Positions 48,937-59,590 of a stretch of 64,000 bases of DNA are shown here, one piece after another. The notes below the pieces were generated by a model that made no database searches, had not been told where the DNA came from, and was given only the letters and a program-made list of their open reading frames with translations. Numbering within the stretch: the first letter of the stretch is position 1; every line of letters starts with the position of its first letter. Source of the DNA: Iris pallida. Taxonomy: Eukaryota > Streptophyta > Magnoliopsida > Asparagales > Iridaceae. The stretch is from the NCBI GenBank assembly GCA_029216955.1, contig JANAVB010010791.1:2096982-2160981 (forward strand). The letters are read 5' to 3'. The position numbers were made by a program, and so were the translations under genes.

Positions 48937-49366
48937 CTATTCAACTATATAATAGAAAAACTTAGATGGTGAAACTTTTGAATTCCGAAAATACCCTTAC
49001 ATACTTATACTAATTAAAAATAGTTCATTAATTTTATTAAGGACAACTTAGTAATTAGGAAGACTACCCTTTGGTCTTTCTAAAGAGTCTTCCTAAACTA
49101 ATTAAGAAATGTTAAAATACGTGCAAGGCACGTGCACATATGTTAGTTACTAAATAATCCAAATACATATATATACTGGACATGAACTTGCAAGACTATA
49201 TTATACTGGAGGGTACTAAAGTGCAAATAAGCCTGACAGGAGGTGACGTGTGATAAGTGTTGTTGTGATGATCATCGAACCGAAAGGCGGTCGGGGTTGG
49301 TATCATGCGCGCATCTCTGGTTTTGATGCTTTAGCTTATGCAATGCATTTTTCTACAATAATGCTA
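48937..49366. other. Unassigned AT-rich DNA
   Basis: No gene. Contains ACGTGCAAGGCACGTGCA at about 49121, a small palindrome also typical of the ends of some plant non-autonomous elements. Confidence 0.35.
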
Positions 49367-49508
49367 AGTCTACTACCAAATGCTTACAACCCTCTTACAA
49401 CCAAATGCTTACAACCCTCTTACAACCACTCATCCATTTGCTACATGTCAGCAATGGGTGAAGGTTTTAAGAGGGTTGTAAGCGTTTGGTTGTAACTGTA
49501 GCATTATT
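49367..49508. repeat. Short inverted repeat (MITE-like) with duplicated left arm
   Basis: Terminal AATAATGCTA and TAGCATTATT are perfect inverted repeats. The left arm has the segment CCAAATGCTTACAACC twice in tandem, and the right arm has its complement once. Could be a MITE or a local foldback. Confidence 0.55.
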
Positions 49509-50300
49509 CTTTTTTCTATTGTTTTTCTCTCTCTACAAAATATTAATATATTATGAAGCTCCTTTCTACCAGTAATATATTTACCATATTTGGAAAAATG
49601 ATCCTTCACTGTTAAGATACTTTACTAAACTGGCCAAACAGATTAGTGAGACGTTGACGGTCCTTTTTCAAGTCAAACTTAATAACGGTTGAAAATTTCC
49701 CATGAAAAGTAAACAACCAAATATGGCACGTTTTAATGTCACTGAGAAATGTAGATATTATTATAATGGTTATGATGATAACGGGTAGGGCCGACCCCCT
49801 ACCTGATTGTGCAAGTCCACGTCTTGACCTAATTTATTTTCAGACAATGTCATGGTGTCTAATGTCATGGGTCGGTCCAATTTACAATCGATTTTGACCG
49901 AATTTGATTCAGCCTGAGCTAGGTCACGCTGCCAGACCATCTAGAAAGTTCGGATGGGTCTGGCTGAATTTTGTTTCATATATCCAAAATCCATTACGAT
50001 CTGCAAATCAAAAAAGAAAAAAAAAATCGATCCAGCTGGATTTACCTGGAGTGGGTCCGGATCAAATGCACGTTGGACCCGAACCGGATCCGGATTGGCT
50101 CATTTATTTAAAAAGTAAAATAAATTATTTATACTCTATATGTATAGCAAGTAGGGGGGTTAGACATAATTGGATTTGGGTTCCACTGGCTAGTTAATGG
50201 AGTTAAAATACATTTACACCTAGGGCTTGAGTTTGAGGACAAGAAGTTGAATCCCTTCTCTCTCTTTTTTCTGTTTTTTAAACTATAAATAATATACGTA
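49509..50300. other. Unassigned DNA with a GGGTCCGGA-rich repeat
   Basis: From about 49780 the sequence is rich in GGTCGG, GGTCCGG and their complements. The same style resumes at 55949-56230 beyond the hAT element. Probably one old repeat split by that insertion; class unknown. Confidence 0.35.
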
Positions 50301-50424
50301 TATATGGGCAGGGGCGGACCTTGTCCAAGACAAGTCGGACAACGGCCCAAGGCTCCCTCACAAAAGGGGGCACCAACATAAAACTATCTACAATAGAATT
50401 AGTATGTCACTACTAAAATCTGCT

Positions 50425-50625
50425 AGAATAGCGACGTATATTAGCGACGGCGGAAAAAGCAGTCGCTGATAATTGCCTATAGAGACTCCTAGTGTTACAC
50501 GTCGCTGACCGTCGCTGAGTAGCGACGTTCAGCGACGTAGTGTTTATTACGTCGCTGCATGGCGACGTTTTGCGACGGACATACTTTTTACGTCGCTGTA
50601 TTGCGACATTTTGCGACGTATAACT
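50425..50625. repeat. Left subterminal repeat cluster of the CACTA element
   Basis: About 13 GCGACG or CGTCGC cores, in both orientations, within 200 bases, with consensus TAGCGACGT. In En/Spm such motifs are where TNPA binds. The matching right cluster covers 55260-55725. Confidence 0.85.
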
Positions 50626-50935
50626 TATTTCATATAGGGTAACTCGCCCGATCGAAATCACAAATTTTCACCCAAATTTCTTTCTTCCCGCTCGATTCCC
50701 CTCTCCCCTCACCCCTCTCCCCCCGGCGAGCCCTCCCCTCCGGCGACCCCTCCCTCCGACGACCAGCCTCCCTCCTCCGACGAAGTCTCCTTCCTCGCCG
50801 CCTTCCTCCTCCGACGAAGCCACCCTCCTCGCCGCCTCCATCCTCCGACGAAACCACCCTCCTCAGGTAAACCCTAACCCTAGTCCTAGCTATCTAGACA
50901 CAGACACGGACACGAGAACCCTAACCCTAGCTGGG

Positions 50936-51285
50936 GTGGTCTTGCTGTCGAGGGGGGGAGGGAGGGGTGGGGGTGGGGGTGGGTGTAGGGGGGTCGGGGG
51001 GTTCTTACTGTCGAGGGGTGGAGGGAGGGGTGGGGGTACCCGGGGGTGGGGGGGTCTTGCTGTCGATGGGGGCAGGGTTGGGGTGGGTGCAGGGGTAGGG
51101 GGAGGGGGGGTCTTGCTGTCTAGGGGGCAGGGGAGGGGGGTCTTGCTGTCGAGGGGGGTAGGGGAGAGGGGGGCAGGGGGGGTGGGTGCAGGGGTGGGGG
51201 GTGGGTGCAGGGATAGGGGGGAGGGGGCAGGGGTAGGTGGGTGCAGGGGTAGGGGGGAAGGGGGCAGGGGACAGGACCCTAACCC
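50936..51285. repeat. G-rich minisatellite in the CACTA element
   Basis: Variable units of G runs with TCTTGCTGTCGAGG inserted; about six copies of the phrase. Runs of four to eight G are frequent on the + strand, giving strong G-quadruplex potential. Just upstream, 50660-50870 is pyrimidine-rich with CCTCCGACGA repeats. Confidence 0.9.
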
Positions 51286-51307
51286 TATTTCGGACACGAC
51301 TTTGTGA

Positions 51308-51475
51308 CACAGGACAAACACACACACAATACATACATATATACCTATATATATATAAATACAGATATCTACATGTATATATATACTCACACACTTACAT
51401 ACACACACAAATACATATATAAATATATATGTATACAATGTATATACACACAAATACATATATATATATACAATC
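51308..51475. repeat. ACAC and TATA low-complexity tract
   Basis: Alternating CA and TA dinucleotides; no other signal. Confidence 0.85.
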
Positions 51476-51581
51476 AAAAATCTATTTGAAATTCATTTTA
51501 AGAATCTGAAATGTTGACGATATATACCGTGATATGTTAAATGCCTGCAGCTGTATCGTAGCTCAGGGATATGACTGAGAG

Positions 51582-51758
51582 GGTGACATGGTTGTCACAT
51601 TAAGGGTCTTTGAGGAGGTGACATGTTGTGAACAGATATATCCTTATAGTTCTCCTACGTAATATTAAAGAAAATCCGTAGGAGAACTATATATAAGGAT
51701 ATATCTTTTCGCAACATGTCACCTTGTCAAAGACCCTTAATGTACCAACCATGTTACC
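51582..51758. repeat. Long hairpin 1 in the CACTA element
   Basis: Arms of about 78-81 bases start GGTGACATGGTTG and end CAACCATGTTACC. The loop is short (about 17 bases, TAATATTAAAGAAAATC). Most positions pair, with a few mismatches and one TAT indel. The transcript could fold into a microRNA-like or siRNA-producing precursor. Confidence 0.85.
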
Positions 51759-51761
51759 GCG

Positions 51762-51880
51762 GTATTGGTATTGGGATACCAATAGCGATAAGGTAAAGGG
51801 TACCAATAGCGATAAGGTAAAGGGTACCAACTTAAGGTATTGGTATTGGGATACCAATAGCGATAAGGTAAAGGGTACCT
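51762..51880. repeat. Short tandem repeat GATACCAATAGCGATAAGG type
   Basis: CCAATAGCGATAAGGTAAAG recurs three times with GGTATTGGTATTGGGATACC blocks between; the blocks can pair with CCAATA. Function unknown. Confidence 0.8.
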
Positions 51881-51904
51881 TGGTAGGTAATGACTAGAAA
51901 TAGG

Positions 51905-52125
51905 ATATTTGACTTAGATTTGACCTTGTTTGACCAAGGTTGACTATTTTGATTGAAAGTCAAAGTAGAGTCAACATCTGACCTAGATTGGACTAAGAGT
52001 TGACAAAGTCAACTATAGGTCAACCCTTGACCTACTTTGACCTTGTTTGACTTTGTTTGACTTAGCTTGACCTTGTTTGACTTTGTTTGACTCAGTACAA
52101 CCTAGTTTGACCTAGATTGCATATC
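51905..52125. promoter_or_regulatory. TTGAC (W-box core) array upstream of the CACTA transposase
   Basis: About 13 TTGAC and 4 GTCAA in roughly 215 bases, many as TTTGACCTTG or TTTGACTTTG. TTGAC(C/T) is the core bound by WRKY factors. The array sits 110 bases before the transposase start. Confidence 0.6.
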
Positions 52126-52234
52126 ATTGTTATTAGTAACTGTCCGCTACTAATGTGTGTCCCATAATAAGATATAATATAAGAATTTGTGCCTATTGGA
52201 TAATGTGTGTCCATCTTTGCAGAATTATTTCTAA

Positions 52235-53092
52235 ATGGATATGAATTACTACTTGCGAAATCGTTCATGGATGTAAAATCGTCGTCCTGATGATATGTGT
52301 GGTGTGCGAGATGAATACATAGCGGGAGTAGAGCAGTTCCTGCAGTTTGCTAAGGCGTTCTCTCAGTACATGGACGGCACCAAAATTAAGTGTCCGTGTG
52401 TGAAATGTCATAACGTGAAATATTATCCAGAAGTGGAAGTGACATATCATTTGTACTCGAGGGGTTTCATGCCTAATTACTATCAGTGGACCGCACACAG
52501 AGAACTTGTATCTTTAGCATCAAAGCCGGAGCCTTATATTGACCCGTATATGCATACGGGACCTAATTTTGTTTCAGATAATCATGCATACGACGACGGG
52601 TGCGTGAACATGGTTTTCGATACTGCGGGGCCTAGTTTCGTTCATGATGCACCTGAGGAGGCACCGAACGTCGATGCTGCACAGTTCATGGAGTTGCTGG
52701 AGAATGCAAGGACTCTATTGTATCCTGGTTGTGAGCATCATTTACCGTTGGAGGTGGTTACAAGACTGTTGAGCATTAAGTCAGATTTTAACATGTCGCA
52801 AGAATGCTGCAACCGAGTGTTGGAGTTGATTATAGAGATCTTACCGGCGGGTGCTAAGTTGCCTAAAGACTTCTACCGGTCTAAGAGGATGGTAAGATCG
52901 CTCTTGATGGGATACGAGAAAATCGATTCTTGTCGCAATGGGTGCATGTTGTACTACAAAGACGACAAGGACGCAGATGTATGCAGATTTTGTGGTGCTG
53001 ATCGCTATAAGACAACTAGTACAGGAAGGTCTACCGGTGCAAGAAGACCGACCGATTCAATGCAGTACGGAGACAGCTGGGGGTATTTCTGA
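52235..53092 (+). pseudogene. CACTA transposase N-terminal fragment (TNPD, transposase-associated domain)
   Basis: From an ATG at 52235 the frame reads MDMNYYLRNRSWM, then a TAA at 52274, then the transposase-associated domain: GVEQFLQFAKAFSQ, IKCPCVKCHNVKYY (paired Cys) and VTYHLYSRGFMPNYYQW. Next come ECCNRVLELIIEILPAG, KLPKDFYRSKRMVRSLLMGYEKI and a zinc-like CRNGCMLYYKDDKDADVCRFCG, the lead-in to the DDE transposase. The catalytic domain itself is missing: the frame changes near 53050 directly into TNPA-like sequence, so an internal deletion removed it. Confidence 0.87.
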
Positions 53093-54534
53093 GGCAGAAC
53101 TATGGTGGGCCTTGGATTAACTACTCAGATACTCCCGCAGACAGGAAGGCCTTTTGGTTCACCCATTTCAAGGTAAAAAATTTATTTATCTTTAAATTTA
53201 AAAAATTATTTGTGTATATTATACAACTTTTCTATTTTACTTCTTGTAGAGGACCTATTTCTATCCACCACACCGGACGGCGAAGATCGAGGGCCAATTT
53301 TCTGCCGCCGCAGCCAAGCTCATCCGTGATGCGATCCACGACCAGAAGTCTCGTGATCGCTCCGGACAGCCGATCCATGGTTGGATCACGCCAGAGCAGT
53401 GGACTACGATGAAGGCTAGATTCAGCGAGCCCAAGTACTAGGAGCGGTCTGACAAAGCCAAGGTGGCACGGTCGAGCGCCGGTAAGTGGTGTAGTGGCTC
53501 CATTCCGATGACGGAGCATTTTTGTCGTCTGGTACGTTTTCTATGACGGACATTAATTTATATATAGTTCGATAGAATGTTTAATACTAATAATAGATAA
53601 TATATTTTAACAGGTAAAAAAGGGTGAGGACCCGAACATGGTGACCGTCTTCCTGGTCACCCATGAAGGGCTGGAGAGTTCATTGACGAGAGGGAGACGT
53701 AGGCATATGTACGTTCTATTCTTTATATTAATTTACTATAATTTAGAAAACAGAAAAATAGATATCAATATAGACTTTAGCAAACACTTACACGTTAGCA
53801 AATATGTTCTAGGCCGAGTTTGTTCGGCTACAGGAGGAGGCGGATGCTACTGCTAGTGCGCCAGCAGAGGGAGGGACTGGTACTTCCTTCCAGCCGCCTA
53901 CAGCTCCATCACCGTACGACCTCTGGATGACCGCCGTTGGCGGTCTTCAGAAGGGTAAGTACTACGGTACGGAATCCTACGGCACATATTTAGCTTCGGA
54001 GTCATCCCGGGCCTCTCTGTCAGTGCGCAGTCTCCGGCTTCGCAGGCGTCGTCACGAGCTCAGGATATTCGTCGTCAGATCGAGGAGCTGCGTTGCAAGT
54101 TGCAGCAGCAGATTTCTGATGCGGTCGAGCGACGATCCGACCCTCCGATCGTCACCGGATGATTTGATACGGTCGAGCACAGTATACAGGAGCTGATGAG
54201 TCTGCAGTAGGCTACAGCTGCCAGCTTGCACACGCTCACCGAGTCTACGCAACGCACAGAGCGTAGATAGGTCGAGCTGGAGGGATCGTAGAGGAGCATG
54301 TCTGCCTCACTCACTCAGGTATCGTCTTCGCTTGAGGCGAGTACTGAGAGGGTGGTGAGTACCCTTGTTGTTTATGGTGAGCGACTGCGAGAGGTGGAGC
54401 AGATACGTCCTCCCGGTCCATCGACGACGCCGACTTTAGACATTACACTGCCTCCTACTGTCCCTACGGTACAGCTCACAAAGGAGCAGTATGAGTACAT
54501 GCTATCCCAGATGTATGGCAGGGGTCCTCAGTGA
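53093..54534 (+). pseudogene. CACTA TNPA-like protein (Transposase_24 type), several exons
   Basis: TNPA binds subterminal repeats and helps excision. Coding blocks are separated by GT-AG introns. KAFWFTHFK ends at 53172 with donor AAG|GTAAAA; after acceptor TTGTAG at 53249 come RTYFYPPHRTAKIEG and QPIHGWITPEQWTTMKARFSEPKY, then a TAG. The next intron, about 53532-53613, precedes KKGEDPNMVTVFLVTHEG. Further on is a coiled region with QQQIS and VEQIRPPGP. The last open stretch ends LTKEQYEYMLSQMYGRG at 54534. Stops at 53440 and near 54210, 54270 and 54288 show decay. Confidence 0.75.
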
Positions 54535-54910
54535 TCCAGTAGATTTTTTTATCATCTTTGTATTTATTGGTCCTATGGGCCCATTCGCCGTTCTGTACAC
54601 TGATTTTGAATATTATTTGACTCTGTTGGACATGTATGTTTGTTGGACATGTATGTTGGTGATATTTAATTTGTTGGTATTTTCATTGAGTACATGTATG
54701 ATATTTAGTTGTAGACTGTTACGATGGGAGACTGTTATTCATCTATTAGTTATAGACTGTTATGATGGGAGACTGTTAATTGTGATGATATCTGCGATGG
54801 GGATGACAAATATACCTACGCTAGGTTATAAGCGATGATCTGATATACAAAGGAGGTGCTGCCCAAATTTAAAAAAAATATAATGTGTATTTTTATGATG
54901 ATGTCTGTTT

Positions 54911-55207
54911 GTGTTTACAGTGAATGTGAAATACAGTGTTCGGAACCATCGACAGTTTCGATTACTGTTGTATGTTTTATCTTAGATAGAAAGAGCAACA
55001 GTTCAGGGTGTACTTTTGAGAGCTTCATTTTCACGTCCTTCACTTTCTCGGGACGTCGTAAAGGATCCCGAGAAGGTGAAGGATGTGAAAAGAAAGCTCT
55101 GAGAAGTGCACTCTAAACTGTTGCTCTTTCTATCCAAGATGAAACATAGAACAGTAAGCGAAACTGTCGATGGTTCGAATACTGCACTTCACACACACTG
55201 TAAACAC
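54911..55207. repeat. Long hairpin 2 in the CACTA element
   Basis: Arms of about 143 bases begin GTGTTTACAGTG and end CACTGTAAACAC, with a loop of 12 bases between TCGGGA (55048) and TCCCGA (55066). By eye more than 85 percent of positions pair, including a 21-base perfect block beginning GATAGAAAGAGC on the left arm. It lies between the TNPA-like gene and the right subterminal repeats. Confidence 0.9.
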
Positions 55208-55259
55208 AGACTCACAGCATAACAAAAATACCAAATATTTTTTTTAATTTTTTTATAAC

Positions 55260-55725
55260 ATCTACGACGTATAGCGACGTTCTGCGATATTTTGTGACGT
55301 AAAGTACACGTCGCTATACGTCGCCAAATAGTGACGTAACGTCGCTATACGTCGCTATACACGTTGCATATGACCACCTGAGAGCCGACATCGCAAAAGT
55401 TGTCGCTAGGCGTCGCTAAAATGCTGACGTGGCTGCCATGCCATGTCATCATATATAAAGTTGACGGCATCGCTAAGTGGTCGCCCTACGTCGCTATAGT
55501 AGCGACGTATGATGACGTCGCTATCTGTCGCTAATGTTGCGACGTCTAGCGACTCTAAACGTGACGTCGCAACTAGCGACGAATTGCGACAAAATTGTAA
55601 TCTGCGACAAGCCTATACGCGACAAGCCTATACGCGACATCCAGTTTTCGTCGCTAAATACGTCGCTAATAGAAATTAGCGACAAATTTTCCTTTTTTAG
55701 CGACATATTCTGACGTCGCTAAAAG
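55260..55725. repeat. Right subterminal repeat cluster of the CACTA element
   Basis: More than 20 TAGCGACG-type motifs in both orientations, mainly as CGTCGCTA with one-base variants, reaching to within about 20 bases of the terminal repeat. Confidence 0.85.
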
Positions 55726-55948
55726 GGGTTATTTTAGTAGTGTGTATCATGCGCCTTTTTAAAGAAAACATATTGTGGTGTAGCGGTTATAATACTAGAC
55801 TTATATTTAGGATGTCCTTGGTTTAAATTTTGACTACAATAAAATTTTGTTTTATTTATATATATATATATTTTACATTATGTATGGGGGTCCATTTTGA
55901 AAGTTTCGCCTCGAGCCCCATTAGCTCAGGACCGACCCTGTATATGGG

Positions 55949-56250
55949 TTTGGACCAGGTCTATATTGGGCTTAGACGGGCCGAGCCTACGAGCACGAGG
56001 GAGCTAAACCCAGTCCAGATCTAGTATAAGCCGATTCGGGCCGGTCCTACGGACCTAGGAGGGAAATCCAGCCGAAACTCGATATGAGAGTGGGTCGGGT
56101 CAGGCCAACTCGTGACCGGTTCGGGACGACTCAGTACAGATTTGACTGTACGGACCTGTTTTTGGAAAACCCGACCCAATCCACACATTGAAAACTGAGG
56201 TTTTCGATTAATTGAGGGTCGGTCCGATACCAAATCTACTGTCACCTATT
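55949..56250. other. Right part of a GGGTCGG-rich repeat
   Basis: Same composition as 49780-50300; no gene. Confidence 0.35.
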
Positions 56251-56673
56251 ATTAGGCTTGTCAACAGTAACCAATAATTCGTCAACCTGACAAAAACTGT
56301 AGCTAAAATTTTGGATTTAGAAGTGAAAAAGATAACATGTGATTGAATTTCAGGTCAGGTTCAGGTACAAAATATGAAATGTGGCAAAAATTTCGATTCT
56401 AATTAGGAATTGACTGAACATAAAAATATTAAATTTGTATATAAAAAACTGGATGTGTGGCTAGTTGGTTGAGGTTTGAGGGTTCAGTGTAGGAGGTGCT
56501 AGCTTAAATCCACACTAGCCATAGTTAGGTTTCCTTTCTTCTTATATATGAGTAGATACTAAAAAATAAGGTCCTAATTCAAACAACACAAGGAAATATA
56601 CTAATACACACGTGTATCCGTAACAAAATATTGATAGGAAAGGCGTGTGTCACACTAATTTCGTATAAAAAAA
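56251..56673. repeat. Dispersed repeat, with a SINE-like head at 56455-56520
   Basis: The first part resembles 63511-63715 (TTATTAGGC, TGTAGCTAA, AAACTGGAT blocks in the same order). GGCTAGTTGGTTGAGG at 56460 looks like a pol III A-box, and GCTAGCTTAAATCC at 56507 like a weak B-box, as in tRNA-derived SINEs. Confidence 0.4.
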
Positions 56674-57148
56674 TGTTGGAATTATTCAATAATTAAGGGG
56701 CCACACATGTAAGATTAATTGTGTTTAGGCTATCTAAATTATTAAAACAAATTAAAGTGGTCTATTTGAAAATTGGCTTAAGGGTATAATTGCCATGGAA
56801 TTAATGTGTAGATACCGGAGATAATTTTAATTTGATGAGGGGCCAAATTAGAAATGTCAAAACATATAAATATATGTGTTCATTAGGGTTATGGTCCCCA
56901 GCTTATACGGCCACCAAAGAGAGATTTTCTCTTTTTCTCTTCTGCATCCCCATCAACAGAAAGAGAGGGACAAAGGATTCGGATTCTTCTTTATCATTAA
57001 GAGTCGTAGCAAGTTGGAAGATCGAACCCCATAAAAGGACGACCGCTTCAAGATCCATCAAGCCTAGCAATAGATTCAGGTACGCTTTCACAATTTAATT
57101 TATGTTATTCATCTCATGAATCGACATGGTACAATAAATTTGCTAACA
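56674..57148 (+). repeat. 5' LTR of Copia-F
   Basis: 475 bases with TG and CA ends. AAACATATAAATATATG at about 56862 is the likely TATA region. Confidence 0.93.
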
Positions 57149-57150
57149 AG

Positions 57151-57162
57151 TGGTATCAGAGC
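57151..57162 (+). other. Primer-binding site of Copia-F
   Basis: TGGTATCAGAGC, the standard initiator tRNA-Met complement, two bases after the LTR. Confidence 0.95.
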
Positions 57163-58980
57163 CTTCCTGTTTGATTTATGAGGTTGAAGTTTCAGAATCA
57201 ATTTTTTGTTATTGTTCAAAAATCATAGATCCTTCATTCTAATTTTAATTTAGGGTTCCAATGGTTCATAAAATAATATTTATGATACAATTCTCAATAA
57301 CTAATTTCTTGATACACGAATAAAATTTTGTTCCGTCCAGATCATGCTGGACATGTATCCAAACGATACATCCATAATTAATGGACTAGGATGGCACTTA
57401 TGTTTTTGTTGTTTGATCAAAATTTTTGGCAGTACTACACATGGTGGGTTATAATTTATATATTTTCTTAGTGTTGTACTAGATGGCTAAATAAAGAGAA
57501 CAACTATTGGGATCTTGTCTTCTACTTCTGAGTTGTTTTCGTACATAAACAACTGTTCCAACATGTTTGCACATCATAATTTATTTATTTTATTTTTTGC
57601 ATACATGGTTCTCCATTGCTTACAAGTACATTGATTTGCTGTCCATCCTTCGTTGATTTGATCGTCATATTAAGAAAATCTTGATAGAATTCATAATTTA
57701 TGAACAGTAATGATCTCTCAGTTCATGCTTAAATATTAGATATGGACGTATATGATAATGACCTTAGAAATTCTCTATTATATTAAATATGCATGAATAT
57801 GCTTATTGCTGGACATGTGATATTATGGAATGTCGGTTATATTCCAATTACTCATGCTGATAGATATTTGGTGTTACTCAATTTAGAGTGTTTTCCAATC
57901 TAAGTTGATCATTGGAGGACAAATTGAAATCAAATATAGACAATTTTATGCTTGGCATCAATTTAGTTTCCAATAAATTTATGTTCTAAGTCATATATTT
58001 GATGTAATCTATTGACGTACATATCTTCAGCAGATTATTTTAATATAATCTTTATGGGTTATTTGAAGGAATCTATTGGTCCACATCTTCAGTAAAATAT
58101 TACGTAAATTTTATTATGTTGACAATGCTCAGTTTAGTCAAATTGAGAATATATGTTTGAATCATGTAAAGAGATTCACATGCTTATGATTATCTTATTT
58201 GAGTTGTAATATTTTAATTATGCATGTACATAAAGTTTTGGATATGATTCGGTTTTGTAAAATTTAGTCAACATTCAAATTTTTTCTGGTGCCTTTTGTG
58301 ACTAGCAATAGTCGTCTAATATTCTAAATAGACCCATTGAAAAGAGATGCCGCCAAAGTGACCTCTCTTGCATAGATAGTCTATGAGGGATGTTAGATGT
58401 TTGTGTGTGTAAATTCATGCGAGTATTAGTCGGCCCAAAGGAAGGTTAATACTTGACCGAATTACACACAAACTTGTGGTGATAAATGTGCGACAATTAT
58501 ACGGTTTACATGTGAATAATAATCCGATCCAAAGATAGGCTTATTATTTGATATGACTTATTGTCAACGTTTGATCATTACACCAAGAATACCACTTGGA
58601 GTTAATATCACTGTCCAAAGACTTGATATTAATGATGTACTAGGTATCTTGAGATGGGGTTCACCATTATTTGAATTTGTTTGACTATATTTTACGCTTT
58701 GGTTATTTGTTAGAGCATGTTTGTTTTTTGCTGCTTTGTTCTCTTTACAATTAATATTGTTAAAACATCTGCTAATAAGATTTTAATTTTCATATTTAAT
58801 GGGATAAACTTTAAGGGCAAAAAAATGAATACAATAGCTGCTAAGGGTCCAGATCAAAAGAAATAACAATATAAAACTAAGGGTTATTCTTTTGTGATAA
58901 GACAAGACACATAAGGAAGAAATGTACAAAGTACCACGCATGGCGTATAAAGAAAAGTACATTTCTAAATTTGATCTGTT
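57163..58980 (+). other. Copia-F leader and gag scar
   Basis: AT-rich leader without a long frame. At about 58795-58865 the reading FNGINFKGKK then AAKGPDQKK looks like the first residues of a copia gag joined to its tail, implying that capsid and zinc knuckle are deleted. Confidence 0.5.
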
Positions 58981-59590
58981 CTGAGGTTAATTTAGATTTA
59001 GTACCAAGAAACTCATGGTAGCTAGATTCTGGTGGGACTACCCACATTAATATTCTAGGCAAGGTTGCCTGAGTTACCGAAAGTCAATTGATAGTAAAAG
59101 ATACATCTATGTGGGTGACGGCAATTCGGTAGAAGTGAAAGCAATAGGACATTTTAAGTTATTTTTAGGAACCGATTATTATTTGGATTTGATAGACACT
59201 TTTATTGTACCGTCTTTTAGACGAAATTCAGTTTCAGTTTCCTTAATGGACAAATCTGGTTATCACTGTTCATTTGGAAACAATAAGTTTAGTCTATCTT
59301 TAAATTTAAATATTATTGGTAACGGTTCCCTTAAGGTTTATGATAACCTATATTCAGTTGAAACTATTGCATCTTATAATGAAATCTTGCAAGTGAAGTC
59401 ATGTGGTACTAAACGCAAAATTAACAATTTTTTTAGCCTCATTATGACATAAGCATTAGGTCACTTCCCTAGAAATAGAGTTGAACGATTTGTGTCTGAT
59501 GAGATTTGGATTCCATTGACTTTATAGACTTTAATATTTATATTGAATGTGTAATGGGAAGACAGACCAAAGTTAAATTATAAGCAGCTA
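58981..59590 (+). pseudogene. Copia-F protease and GAG-pre-integrase remnant
   Basis: LDSGGTTHI at 59022-59048 is the protease active site; the usual A or S after DSG is Gly. YIYVGDGNSVEVKAIGHFKL, DTFIVPSFRRN and SLKVYDNLYSV follow in the frame 59111-59452. ALGHFPRNRVERFVSDE after a stop is the pre-integrase H-x-R-L-G-H block, with its first part degraded. A frame change occurs near 59050. Confidence 0.75.

Larger units (their letters stand above)
50408..55742 (+). mobile_element. CACTA (En/Spm) DNA transposon, 5.3 kb, internally deleted
   Basis: Terminal inverted repeats CACTACTAAAAT are present at both ends, with the 3-bp duplication TGT at 50405-50407 and 55743-55745. Subterminal regions are crowded with GCGACG and CGTCGC. 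Inside are a TNPD N-terminal fragment and a TNPA-like gene, both + strand and both damaged. Two long hairpins and a G-rich minisatellite are also inside. Confidence 0.92.
50309..55940. mobile_element. hAT-type MITE, split by a CACTA element
   Basis: Ends read CAGGGGCGGACC and, reversed, CAGGGTCGGTCC, the CAGGG termini of plant hAT elements. The 8-bp duplication TATATGGG is perfect at 50301-50308 and 55941-55948. Without the CACTA element it is about 295 bases. Its right part contains a tRNA-like stretch (TAGCGGTTATAATAC and GGTTTAAATTTT at 55783-55835). No coding capacity of its own. Confidence 0.8.

Noticed and set aside
50890..51477. Proline-rich open frame on the minus strand
   Set aside because: It is the complement of the G-rich minisatellite and has no domain; the frame stays open only because of base composition.
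55783..55835. tRNA gene
   Set aside because: Only weak A- and B-box resemblance; no cloverleaf or anticodon arm could be drawn.
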